Assembly: GCA_002286715.1 (NCBI GenBank)
Contig: NSJX01000085.1
Coordinates: 66,740-80,579, forward strand
Length of the DNA: 13,840 nucleotides
Direction of reading: 5' to 3'
DNA from: Dentipellis sp. KUC8613
Lineage: Eukaryota; Basidiomycota; Agaricomycetes; Russulales; Hericiaceae
This document shows, one piece after another, positions 1-8,514 of the stretch. The translations under genes and the position numbers were made by a program. The notes under the pieces were generated by a model, which saw only the letters and a list, made by a program, of their open reading frames with translations, did no database searches and was not told the origin of the DNA. Each line of letters begins with the position of its first letter. The stretch's first letter is position 1.

Positions 1-491
1 TATAACACGCACTGCGACACTGCTAGGGCCAGCTTCATCCAATTTATTACCACCTGAAGGTCTGAGAAGGCGCTTGTGGCCATTGAAGACATGCAGCCTG
101 CAATTAGCGCTGACATGGAAAAGGGCTGAGTATGAGCATCTGGACGGGGCTGGGCTTGGGTTGCGATGTTCTGGTAGTCGCCTGCGATATTATCCGCAAG
201 TCTTGCAAGGTTAGCTGATACTACCTTGCCTGACATGTTTGCTATGAGTGTCGCCATAGAGCCATCAATGCCGAGATGCTCTTGGCTGACTTTGATCCAC
301 TGCGTCTGTGGGCTTTTCTTGTATTTTGCGGTGTTCCTGTTATCGGTCTTGTGTCTTTTCGACTTATCAGCTACAAAATATGCTTGTCATTGAATGTACG
401 CGTCTATGTTCAAAGTTCGCATCGATGGCTCACCAAGATTTTTGCAATGAATGCAACATTCTGCCACTGAATCAGCCTCGGGCCAGTGCAT
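1..491 (-). CDS. Partial spliced gene, unknown conserved-looking protein (5' part)
   Basis: I do not recognise the family. Seen in the sequence: an ATG at 491 opens exon 1 (491-434, 19 codons plus 1 nt). A 51-nt GTGAGC...CAAG intron follows (433-383). Exon 2 (382-1) stays open to the left edge, so at least 146 residues are visible and the 3' end lies outside. The join completes a codon and removes the stops in this frame. The protein starts MHWPEADSVAECCIHCKNL. It has a small Cys/His cluster (CCIHC) near residues 12-16, then a Lys/Arg-rich stretch (DKSKRHKTDNRNTAKYKKS), then a helical, Ala/Met-rich part including GSMATLIANMSGKVVSANLA. No signal peptide is apparent. The Cys/His and basic part suggests nucleic-acid or metal binding, but this is inference. 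Its upstream region carries the CCGGCCGG array. The splice model is read by eye; the coherent frame across the junction is the main support. Confidence 0.55.
383..433 (-). other. Spliceosomal intron of the left-edge gene
   Basis: A 51-nt segment with donor GTGAGC and acceptor CAAG, typical in size for basidiomycetes. Removing it joins CTT-G to CA-TAT and keeps one frame open across both exons. Without splicing the frame meets a TGA just before the acceptor. Confidence 0.5.
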
Positions 492-506
492 GTAGCGCAT
501 TAGGCC

Positions 507-556
507 GTATTAGATGGACCAGCCAGACACCAAATAAGTGTATTAGATGGACCAGC
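507..556. repeat. 17-bp direct repeat (two copies, 33 bp apart)
   Basis: The 17-mer GTATTAGATGGACCAGC occurs at 507-523 and again at 540-556, identical in both copies. It sits between the left gene's ATG (491) and the CCGGCCGG array that begins at 562. Its 33-bp spacing is close to the spacing of that array, so the two may belong to one repeated promoter structure. Confidence 0.85.
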
Positions 557-561
557 TGCGT

Positions 562-830
562 CCGGCCGGATGCAGGGGACATCCCGTGTTATACACACCG
601 GCCGGATGTCACTGTCTTATGTTCCGGCCGGATGGTGTTACTCGGTCGTAACCCATTCCGGCCGGATATCTGACAACCATGTGTCAGACAGCCCGGCCGG
701 CCCCTCGACAATTACCTGCAGATACAGTCCGGCCGAATGGTGGTCATGCTGTAGGAGATGGGCCGGCCGGTAGTATTACATCCTCGTCTGCGACGTACCG
801 GCCGGATGAGCTTCTCACACATTGTTATCA
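562..830. repeat. Phased array of eight CCGGCCGG cores, about 35 bp apart
   Basis: The palindromic core CCGGCCGG starts at 562, 598, 624, 658, 693, 729 (CCGGCCGA), 763 and 798. Intervals are 36, 26, 34, 35, 36, 34 and 35 bp. Five of the eight cores are followed by AT, mostly ATG (GGATG). The sequences between cores do not resemble one another, so this is a short conserved element at regular spacing with unrelated spacers, not an ordinary tandem duplication. Several spacers contain small inverted repeats: GTTAC/GTAAC (637-652), CTGACA/TGTCAG (670-687), CGTC/GACG (785-795) and TGAG/CTCA (807-817). It lies upstream of the minus-strand gene starting at 491, so a promoter role is plausible. It is not a CRISPR array: the repeat is too short and the setting is eukaryotic. 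Confidence 0.85.
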
Positions 831-1583
831 TCGTCTCGCGCACCCTGGAGATAGATCGCCATCCATTTAGAGGCTATACTCGCCCTGAAACCTGGAGTTG
901 CAATAGAAAGAATCCTGAGCGCCCCCCGAAATATTTCACAGGTGTATTCGGGCCGAACGTCAAGGAGCATAACAATAAATACGCCGGAATTTGCGCCGTG
1001 TGCAATACAAAAGGCTTTGCAAGCCTTGAGGCATGCATGCCCAATGCCGGACATCCACAGCGCCAACGTCCGACGCGCTGCCGGGGACATTCCAACTCGG
1101 GCCGACTGAACTGCACCGAGGTCAGCCATGGCCCGCCCCACATTTCGACCCCGCCGGGTACTCTTTGTGAATCACATAACATAAACGCACTCTTCAAAGA
1201 GCTTTGTGCAGTCCCATGACATCGTGAGCAATGCATGGGGAATCTCGACCGTGGAATGGCCATGCAATTGTTCGGGCCGAACGAAGCTCCAGATGTTAGC
1301 CCTCTTACCCCACGCGTTTGCACAAATCCCAAGGTCAAAAAAGCCAACGTCGCACATGAGCAACGACAGAAAAACACAGAGCCAAGATAGCGGTAAAAGA
1401 ACTATGTACGAACTGGGTTCCGGGCCGAATAGATGTATCTGGTCTGGCCCCGACATGGCTCATGCATAGCACGTTCAGAACAGTGCAACAAAGGGGTTTC
1501 AAATCTGGGTTTCAAACTGCCGCATCAGTGCCAGTGCGCGCACCGGACATAGGGCCCTTTCATGTGTCCCTCACTCTCTACAA
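831..1583. other. Non-coding interval with scattered TCGGGCCGA motifs
   Basis: I see no supportable gene here; the open frames on both strands look accidental. It contains TTCGGGCCGAAC at 948 and 1271, CTCGGGCCGACT at about 1096, and CCGGGCCGAAT at about 1421, roughly 150-175 bp apart. These may be heavily decayed members of the repeat that is well preserved at 1819-2490, but little similarity is visible outside the motif. Confidence 0.5.
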
Positions 1584-2490
1584 AAGTCGAATGGCAGGCT
1601 GTACAGGCTTGTGTACGCGGTCGGCCCGAACTTGACGGTTGGCCAGCCCTACGTCTGCTGTAGAATAAGCCACTCTACCACTGCTGTATCGTGGTACGGC
1701 ATGCCTTCCACAGAGACTCACTCACAGTCGTGCGCATTCCTATGCTGGTCGCACTCGGAGGGAGATGAGTTCGGCCCGACCGTGATGTCTTCGAAGGAGC
1801 AACAGGGTTGCAACTGACACCCGACGTAGGGTTGACCAACCTTCACGGTCAGGCCGAACGCATTTCCTAGCTTGCACAGCCTATGGCGCAATGTGCGCAA
1901 CACATTTCTTGGTTGCGCGAGGAATGCAAAGCCACATTCCAGATCCTCGTAGCAGCGGGGGATCCGCTGAACCCCCACCCGACGTAGGGTTGGCCAACCT
2001 TCATGTTCGGGCGGAAAGTATGTCCCTGCTCGTACAGCCTATGGGGCAATGTGCCCAACACATTTAGCCGTTCCGCGAGGAAGGCAAACATGATGTTCCA
2101 AGCACCCATTGGAGTGGGAAATCCACAGAGCTCGCACCCAACGTAGGGTTGGCCAACCTTCAGGTACGGGCCGAACATATGTCCCTGCTCGTACAGCCTA
2201 TAGGGCAATGCATGGGACACATTCAGTGCTTGCACAAGTGAAACATCCAGAGCTCGCACCCGACGTAGGGTCGGCCAACCATCAGGTTCGGGCCGAAAGT
2301 ATGTCCCTGCTCATACAGCCTATGGGGCAATGTGCACAACACCTTTAGTGGTTCCGCGAGGAAGCCGAAAGCCACGTTCTAAGTCCCCATTGGAGTGGGA
2401 AATCTACAGAGTTCGCACCCGACGTAGGGTTGGCCAACCTTCAGGTTCGGGCCGACTGTATACACAAGCTTGTAGCCCGGCATTTGACTT
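1584..2490. repeat. Inverted-repeat-flanked element holding 159-bp tandem repeats
   Basis: The segment 2421-2490 has an inverted, imperfect partner at 1584-1655. Shared blocks, read in the 2421 orientation, are GACGTAGGG, TGGCCAACC, GTTCGGGCCGA, TACACAAGC and a final GACTT. Between the arms are an unrelated-looking stretch (1656-1818, with one more inverted TTCGGCCCGACC at about 1771) and the direct tandem array. This is a fold-back arrangement of about 0.9 kb. It could be a small non-autonomous element or an array that grew from one arm of an inverted duplication. I did not find clear target-site duplications by eye. Confidence 0.65.
1819..2490 (+). repeat. 159-bp tandem repeat array, four units plus a partial fifth
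   Basis: Units begin with ACCCGACGTAGGGT-like sequence at 1819, 1977, 2136, 2258 and 2417, giving periods of 158, 159, 122 and 159 bp. The third unit has lost an internal block of about 37 bp. Recognisable blocks inside a unit, in order, are TTGGCCAACCTTCAGG, TTCGGGCCGAA, TATGTCCCTGCTCGTACAGC, CTATGGGGCAATGTGC, CAACACATTTAG, TTCCGCGAGGAA and CCCATTGGAGTGGGAAATC. TTGGCCAA is a perfect palindrome and TTCGGGCCGAA is palindromic around one central base. The last unit is cut off after the motif and grades into the leader of the plus-strand gene. Confidence 0.9.
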
Positions 2491-2615
2491 GTGAACGGTC
2501 TGACAGACGAAACACCCATAGTGGTTCCTGGATGGAGTGGCAGTGGTCGCGCCCAAAACAGGACTTAGGGCTAGCTATAGGGCTGAATACGCCCTCCCGA
2601 CTGAAGCGCGAGCCA

Positions 2616-4183
2616 ATGCCCAAGGTGCGTAATCGCTGCATCTCCGGTCAACAAGGACTGACCTGCCAGATAGCCGCCCCATTAGATTGGGAGGAGCGGA
2701 ACGTCGAAACCGTTCTTGTCGACGCCGACGCGAACGCTGCACCTCAAGGCGTTTTCGGTCCGTCCCACCTCCCAAGTGCAACTAGTCCGGCACCAGGTTC
2801 TCCTCCCCATCCCGACGCGGACGCGACGCCACGTCAGAGCAAACGCCGTCGTCCTGAGGACGACAATGCTGCCGGTGACGAGCAGCATGAACACGCCGAC
2901 GGCACTGGTCATGACAACCGGCGCCAGCGTGTTAGGGATGACAGGGGCGAGGACCACCAGTCCGAGCACGAAGGGGAGGAATCTCTGCGGACAGAAGAGC
3001 CCAAAGAGGGTGACGGGGCGGACGAGCTGGAGGAGGGTGGAGACGAGCAGCCCATTGACAACGGTGCAACATTGCGCCATCGCGCCAGGCGTAAAGTGGG
3101 CAAGATGGACCCCGAGAAGCACATCCATCCCGCAGGCTCCGTCACCCTCGTCAGTTTATACGTTCAATTTCCCCGGTCTTGTCAAAGCTCACACATCTAC
3201 AGATTCCGGCTTGCAGCGAGTGCCAGCACATGGGCTGGGAACAGCACTGCAAGCGCAAGCCCGACTACAACGGAGCTTGCAACCTCTGCAGCTCCCGCAA
3301 GACGTCCTGCTCGTGGACGAAGATGCCGAACAACCCTGATGGCACAGCCGCCCGCCGTGGCCCCCCTTCCAAGACATCCAATAAGCCAGCGAAGCCAAAC
3401 TCAAAGGGGCCGGTCCCCAATGCAACTGCTGTGCCCGTGCGCCCACGCCGCAAGGCCGCGCAAAGTAAGTCTTCCTGCTACATCAGCCATCATGTCCACC
3501 ACTAACGCGTCTTCTACAGAAGTCAAAAGTGCTGCGTATATTGAAGATTCCGAAGCCGAGTTGGATGATTCGGCCCCCGCCGTCGTTGGAAAGGGGAAAG
3601 GGCGAGTTCGGGAGGAGACCCCCGGTGCGTCGTATTTCCCATCACGCCCCTGCCTTCCTGACTTTCATTGACAGTTGAGCGGCCGGGGTTCTCCCGGCTT
3701 GCAAGCACCGCCGACGCAGACTCTCGCCTGCCCACCACCACCGCAGCACCATCCATCGCCGCAGGATCCTCGGGAGCACACTCCTATGCCTCCCAGGCAT
3801 CCAGGGATAGCGCCCGTTGGCAGGAATTGATCGACCGTACGTTGATTCACGCGAAGAGCAACACCCGCCTAATTGAAGAAAATCGCGCAGAGGCTCAAGA
3901 CATCCGGGGTCTGGTCGACCAGCATGCCGTCATAGCGAAGAAGCACACCATTGTGCTTGAGGAAGCCGTTGGAGACATTGTGCGGAACTGCAAGGCAATT
4001 CAGGCGCAGAGTGCTCTCATAGAGCAGCAGAGCGCCCGCATAGAGCAGCAGAACACGCAGCTTGCAAGCCAGGCTACCGCCATCGCCAACATCTGCACCC
4101 ACCTCGGCATTCCCATCGGGCCGACCGGATTCGACATCGGCCCGAACGACGTCCTGCAGCCAGAAGAGCCCCAGAGTCAGTGA
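2616..4183 (+). CDS. Zn2Cys6-like cluster protein with C-terminal coiled coil
   Basis: Four exons: 2616-3149, 3203-3464, 3520-3624, 3675-4183. Introns are 53, 55 and 50 nt (GTCAGT, GTAAGT, GTGCGT donors; TACAG or GACAG ends; CTAAC and CTGAC branch sites in the last two). They splice into one frame of 469 residues. The N-terminal third is hydrophilic, with a basic KRRRPEDD nuclear-signal-like patch and long Glu/Asp-rich runs. Exon 2 starts IPACSECQHMGWEQHC and continues to NGACNLCSSRKTSC, a C-X2-C-X8-C-X9-C-X2-C-X6-C pattern like a fungal Zn2Cys6 binuclear cluster. Exon 4 carries a Gln-rich heptad-like helix (IEQQSARIEQQNTQ) and ends in PEEPQSQ. Inference: a nuclear DNA-binding or element-associated protein; the exact role is unknown. 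The start is uncertain: ATG at 2616 or in-frame ATG at 2532; the frame runs further up into the repeat without an ATG. Confidence 0.78.
4117..4146. promoter_or_regulatory. TCGGSCCGA motif pair inside the last exon
   Basis: ATCGGGCCGACC at about 4117 and ATCGGCCCGAAC at about 4136 lie in opposite orientation inside the coding sequence, where they encode IGPTGFDIGPND. They match the core that repeats in the upstream array and downstream at 4490-4560. A binding-site role is only an inference. Confidence 0.4.
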
Positions 4184-4490
4184 GGTGGTGTCGCATTCGG
4201 TCTCCTTCTTGTTCCTTTCCCCGGTGAAATTTGAGATTGTGTTACAACACTTACGACAGCCCATATCTTTCTTGGAATTTACGAGCCCCTGTAACTGCAC
4301 TTACACTTGCTAATGAAAACAATGTTTACCTCTTGTCCCTAAGTGTAATGCACCATGGCATCAGACCTCTTTCGCGGCTTAGTTATACCGCATCCACCCT
4401 TTCCACGTCATCTCGCAGGACACCAATGACTCTTGCCATGCGGTGCTTGCTGGAATGCACTTGCAAACAATCATTAAGTGATTACATGCG
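4184..4490. other. 3' flank of the zinc-cluster gene
   Basis: No gene is supported here. The sequence turns AT-richer and is probably the 3' UTR and terminator region of the upstream gene. No clear AATAAA signal is present. Confidence 0.4.
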
Positions 4491-4562
4491 GGCTCGGCCC
4501 GGATCATTCTAAGTATCGGCCCGAACCTCCAAACTCAGGCCGAGATACAGTGTCGGGCCGAA
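4490..4562. repeat. Cluster of four TCGGSCCGA-type motifs
   Basis: CTCGGCCCGGAT (about 4493), ATCGGCCCGAAC (about 4517), CTCAGGCCGAGA (about 4536) and GTCGGGCCGAAA (about 4551) sit within about 70 bp, in mixed orientation. Together with the copies between 948 and 2460 they bracket the zinc-cluster gene. I saw no clear copies right of about 4640. Confidence 0.7.
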
Positions 4563-4662
4563 ACTGTCTACATTGGCGGCATGCCTGCAGTTCTTATCCG
4601 CTTCCGACTGCCCTCCTGACTAGTGAGAAGTGGGCCGACAAGCGGCAGGTTCTGATTCATCT

Positions 4663-4715
4663 GTGAGTCTCTTTACATAAAATTTTTTCATTATAATTTG
4701 CTTCTTTCTTTCCAG
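4663..4715 (+). other. Candidate spliceosomal intron without an assignable gene
   Basis: A 53-nt stretch has donor GTGAGT, an AT-rich body, a long pyrimidine tract (TTGCTTCTTTCTTTCCAG) and a CAG end. It looks like a textbook basidiomycete intron. Splicing joins a frame ending KWADKRQVLIHL to PLAAVYSTAILRLSHASMHT and a stop at about 4780. The upstream exon runs through the motif cluster and has no recognisable domain, so this may be a gene remnant or a non-coding transcript. Confidence 0.35.
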
Positions 4716-5035
4716 TCCACTTGCTGCAGTATATAGCACAGCAATCTTGAGGCTCAGCCATGCCTCAATGCACACTTGACATAGCTATACAATGAAAGCT
4801 AGTTTTTCTGAACAATGTCATCTGTTCTGAGATTGGCATTCAAGACAATAGAATAACAATGATGATAGATGATATTATCAGAACTATAATACACCATGCT
4901 AAACTATAAAAATTATATAAAAATAACTTTCTATCACACAAACAACTAATGTCTCCCTTCAAGATGTCCCAGGGAATTATTGGTACCTGGATATTGAAAA
5001 GAGGACCCATGCACAAGCATGACACAGCACAACAT
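4716..5035. other. AT-rich left flank of the G-rich block
   Basis: Nothing gene-like is visible. The stretch around 4840-4950 is strongly AT-rich, in sharp contrast with the GC-rich tract that starts near 5040. Confidence 0.5.
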
Positions 5036-5039
5036 GGCA

Positions 5040-8000
5040 CCATGGTGCGTGGTGGGGCACAACAGGGCACGACAGGGCAGGCGGCGGCGGCAGCCGCGCG
5101 AAGGTCCAGATGGTGCGGCGCGGTGCAAAAGCGCGGCGAGGTGATGTGGCGCGGCGAGACAGGGTCACGAGCGGGTCGAGAGAGCGTCGTAGGCTGCGAT
5201 ACGGCGCCACCGGGGGCCAAAGCATAGCGAGGGCGTGCCGCGGGATGCGAGAGGGCGCGATGGGGGTGCAAGGGCGGGAGGCGGCGAGCGAGGCGGCACG
5301 AGGGTGCATGACGGCGAACAAGGCGGCGCGACGGCCCCTTGCAGCAGCGCGACGGCGGGTGATGGCAGCGTGAGGGCGCGCAATCAAGGCACAAGGCTGA
5401 CGGTGCAATAGCGGCACGGGCCGCACGACAACGGCGTGACGGCGGCGCCAGGGCGCATGACGGCAGGGCGGGGGCGCGAGACGGCAGGGCGGGGGCGCGA
5501 GACGGCAGGGCGGGGGCGCGAGACGACGCCGTCGGGATGCGTGACGGTGGCGTGGTGTCACGGGGGCGCATGCTGGCAGTGCGAGAACAGCAGTTGATGC
5601 GCGTGACGGCGCCGTGCGGGCTCAAAGCAGGTGGTCTGCAGTGGTGTGGGGTTGCGCAAGGGCAGCGGCGGAGCGGGAGAGGAGCGCGCGCGCGCGAAAC
5701 GGCGGAGCAAGGCGCGCGAGGCCGGCAGGGGCGCGCGAGGGGGCGGTGCTGGCTCGTGGGGCGCGAAATGGTGGCGTGGACCCACGGGACGGCGGCGCCA
5801 GCGCGTGTAGCCAGGACACGAGGGGATGCGTGGCGGCGGCGCGAGAGCGCGCAAGGGCGGCACGGGGCGATGGGCGACAGAATGGTGGTGTTGGGCACCT
5901 GATCGCTGCGTAGGCGTGTGTGGCAGTGGCACGAGGGAGCGCGTGGCGGTGGGGCGAGGGGGGCGGCACAAAGGAGGGCGAGGGTGTCGCGAGCGAGTGT
6001 GGCAGAGCGACGGGCCGCGAAAGGGCGCTGTTGTAGCACGTGACGGCGACGTGAGCGCGCGTGGCGGCGGCGCGTCGGGGCGCGTGACGGCAGCTTGGGC
6101 GCGTGGTTGCACGGGGCGTGCAACGGCGGGTCGCAACAACACGACCGTGGGTGACGGCGAGCGAGACGGCGTGATGGCAGCGCGAGGGCCTGGCGGCAGC
6201 ACGAGACCGCGCCGCTGGAGTGCGAGACAGCATCAGGGGCGCAAAAGGTGGCGGCTGGGGCATGAAACAGTGCCGCCGATGCGCGCAACGCCGCCGCTGG
6301 GGCTCGCAAAAAGGCGGCATGGGGGGTGGCACGGGTCAGGGCATAGGCAGCAACGGGGCGGGCAATGATGGTGTGCTCGGGGCAGCAACGACGGCAGCGC
6401 TGGGGCTGGCGGCAGCACGAGGGCGTGCGACTGGGACGGCGCGAGGGTACGTGATGGTGACGTTGGGCGGCGTCGCTGGGGCGCGAGGGGCCGTCACTAG
6501 TGCCAGACCGCGCAGCTGGCGCGCGATATGGTCCCGCTGGAGCGCACAGCGGTGTTGATGTGGTGCCAGACGGCGGGGACGGTGCCGCTGGGGGCGAAAT
6601 GGCGTCGGTGGGGCGCATAGCGGCGTTGGTGGGGCGCATAGCGGCGTTGGTGGGGCGCGTGACGGTGAGCAAGGGGGGGAGGGGGGGGCACAACGGCGGG
6701 CCAGCGAGGGCGAGGGCGTGGGCGCGTGACAGTGTGCGAGATGGGGGGGACGGCGAGGGAGAGGGCGTGAGGGCGGGGCGGGGCGAGGAGCCCGCCAGGC
6801 AATGCCGCAGGGCGCCAGAGGGCTCGACGGGGCGTGAGACGCCATGTGAGGGCCGACGGCGCCACGCAAGCGCTCGCAGAGGAGCGAGACAGCGCCATTG
6901 GGGCGTGAGATGGCGGCACGTGCGTGTGTGGCGACAGCGCCAGGGCGTGTGAGGGCGGGGCGGGGTCACCAGCCACGAAACGACGCCGCCGAAGTGCCCG
7001 AGAGCACGTAAGAGCGTCGCAAAGATGCGCAAGCGAGGGCGCCGTGGGCCCGAGTAGTGAGGATAGCGCGGGGTGGAGGAGCGAAGGCACGTGGCGGAGG
7101 AGCGAGGGTGTTGAGAGGGCGGCGCGATGGCGTGCGACGGTGCGAAAAGGGCGCGAGGCACACGATACGCAAGACGGGTGCGAGATGGTTCGGGGCGGGG
7201 CGACACGGTGCAAGACAGTGCAGCACGGCGTGAAGACAGCGCATCGCAGCGCACAGACGGCGGCGCGCGCAAAAGGTGGGGCGGGGTGTGCAAAGAACGA
7301 CAGGGCAGGGCGCGAAGAGGGCGTGGCGGGGGTTGAGCAAATGGCGCGGTTTGGGCGAGAGGACAGCGCAAGACAGCGGCGCTGGGACACGAGACACCGT
7401 CGGGGCGCGAAGTCGCCGAGCTGCGGCAGGGCAGGGACGAGCGAGGCCGATCGAGGGGCGGCGCACGCACTCGGAACGGCAGTGTGGGGGCGGTGCGGGC
7501 GCGCGAGCGCGCAGGGTAGGCTTGTGGGCACAAAACGGCGGAGGGCGTGCGCAACACTGCGGGCCACAGGACGACGCTGCGAGGTGCGAACAGGCAGCGT
7601 ATGGCTGATGGCGGAAGGTGGATGGCTGACAGCAAATGGCGGAGATGCGAGAGCGGGCGAGCAAGGGCAGAGGATGCGGGAGAGGATGGCGGCTGGCGCA
7701 AGAAACAGTGCCGCCGACGCTCGCAACGCCGCTCGCGAGAAGGCGATATGGTGTGCGGGCAACGACAGCGCGCGCGGGGCTGTGGGGCGCAAGAGGGTGG
7801 CGAGTCGGCGCGACGACGGGCGATGCAGCGCCATGGAGAGCCCGAGCGCGGAGCCGCGGCACAGCACTGTGCGAGAGGGTGACGAGGCGGAGCCACAGGG
7901 GCAAGGCGCAGGCGGTGCGAGACAGCGCAGACATGCACGATACAATGTGCAGCAGCGCGTGAGGGAGGGCAATTCGATGTAGCATGGGGAAATGCGAGAC

Positions 8001-8110
8001 GGTGCGAGCAGCGCGAGAGGGAGCGCGGAGCGGCGAAGGGGGGTAGGCGGGTGGCAGCGAGGGTGAGCGAGATACGGTGCGTACTGACGCGCAAGGGAGA
8101 GGGAGGTGCG
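5040..8110. repeat. 3-kb strand-asymmetric G-rich degenerate minisatellite (21-bp unit)
   Basis: The plus strand is dominated by G, with C second and T scarce, from about 5040 to about 8110. Both boundaries are abrupt. A 21-bp unit is visible where copies are fresh: GGCAGGGCGGGGGCGCGAGAC is repeated about three times around 5463-5524, and GGTGGGGCGCATAGCGGCG-type units three times around 6608-6672. Elsewhere the words GCGTGACGGC, GCGAGACGGC and GGGGCGCG recur in a decayed form. A 46-bp segment at 6249-6294 recurs at 7687-7732 with four mismatches, so longer blocks were duplicated too. On the minus strand the plus-strand triplets TTA, CTA and TCA are so rare that all three frames stay open for hundreds of codons, including one of 1116 codons. 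This is best explained by composition. No promoter, intron pattern or conserved domain supports a protein. Confidence 0.9.
6600..6700 (+). repeat. Fresh 21-bp triplication next to a poly-G/purine run
   Basis: Three consecutive 21-bp units (about 6608-6670) are followed by an AAGGGGGGGAGGGGGGGGCA run at about 6672-6691. The unbroken G runs have clear potential to form G-quadruplexes on the plus strand. Confidence 0.7.
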
Positions 8111-8514
8111 AGCTGTGAAGCATAGCATATCTGCACATCTGCACGATGAATACTTGCAGGGTCAGTACACAATAGTGTCATAGCGGCCACGACGCACCTG
8201 GTCGACTAGGCAGCATTATCTCTCTCCCTGCTTCTCTCCTCCTGGTTGAATCGGATTTTGTGGATGGGAGATGCATGGGCAGGTAGGTGGGTGGACACAC
8301 CAGGAGCGTATGTGCGGTGACAGAGCGGATGGAGTGCACAGGGCCGTGAGGGCGAGCGGGATTGCGATTGGAGGGGAGGGGTGCAGGATGGGAGTCCTAG
8401 CTATGACGAGCGTCGACTTAGCGCATCTTCAGCGCGACGACCACTCTCGGCAATTCCCGCGCAGGGCTCCTTCACGCAGCGCTCGCACGAAGACAGGCAC
8501 CGCGGGCAAGAGGA
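8111..8514. other. Right flank of the G-rich block, no convincing gene
   Basis: The composition returns to mixed sequence. An open plus-strand frame at 8271-8528 has no recognisable content. On the minus strand a 38-codon Cys-rich frame (8517-8401) starts inside the hairpin that follows. It reads MSSCPRCLSSCERCVKEPC at its start (C-X2-C-X3-C-X2-C-X4-C). It could be a chance frame, so it is described here and not called a gene. Confidence 0.3.

Noticed and set aside
562..830. CRISPR array
   Set aside because: The repeated core is only 8-11 bp and palindromic, the spacing varies, no cas genes are present, and introns show the DNA is eukaryotic.
2430..2532. Start of the zinc-cluster protein at 2430
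   Set aside because: That codon is TTG inside the tandem repeat. ATG codons in the same frame lie at 2532 and 2616, and the protein-like composition begins after them.
2682..3446. Several minus-strand and alternate-frame ORFs over the zinc-cluster gene
   Set aside because: They are shadows of the GC-rich coding strand and disagree with the spliced frame that carries the Cys cluster.
4840..8190. 1116-codon minus-strand open frame, and overlapping 543- and 392-codon frames
   Set aside because: All three frames are open together because the plus strand is T-poor and made of a degenerate 21-bp repeat. There is no domain, intron pattern or promoter, so it is treated as a composition artefact.
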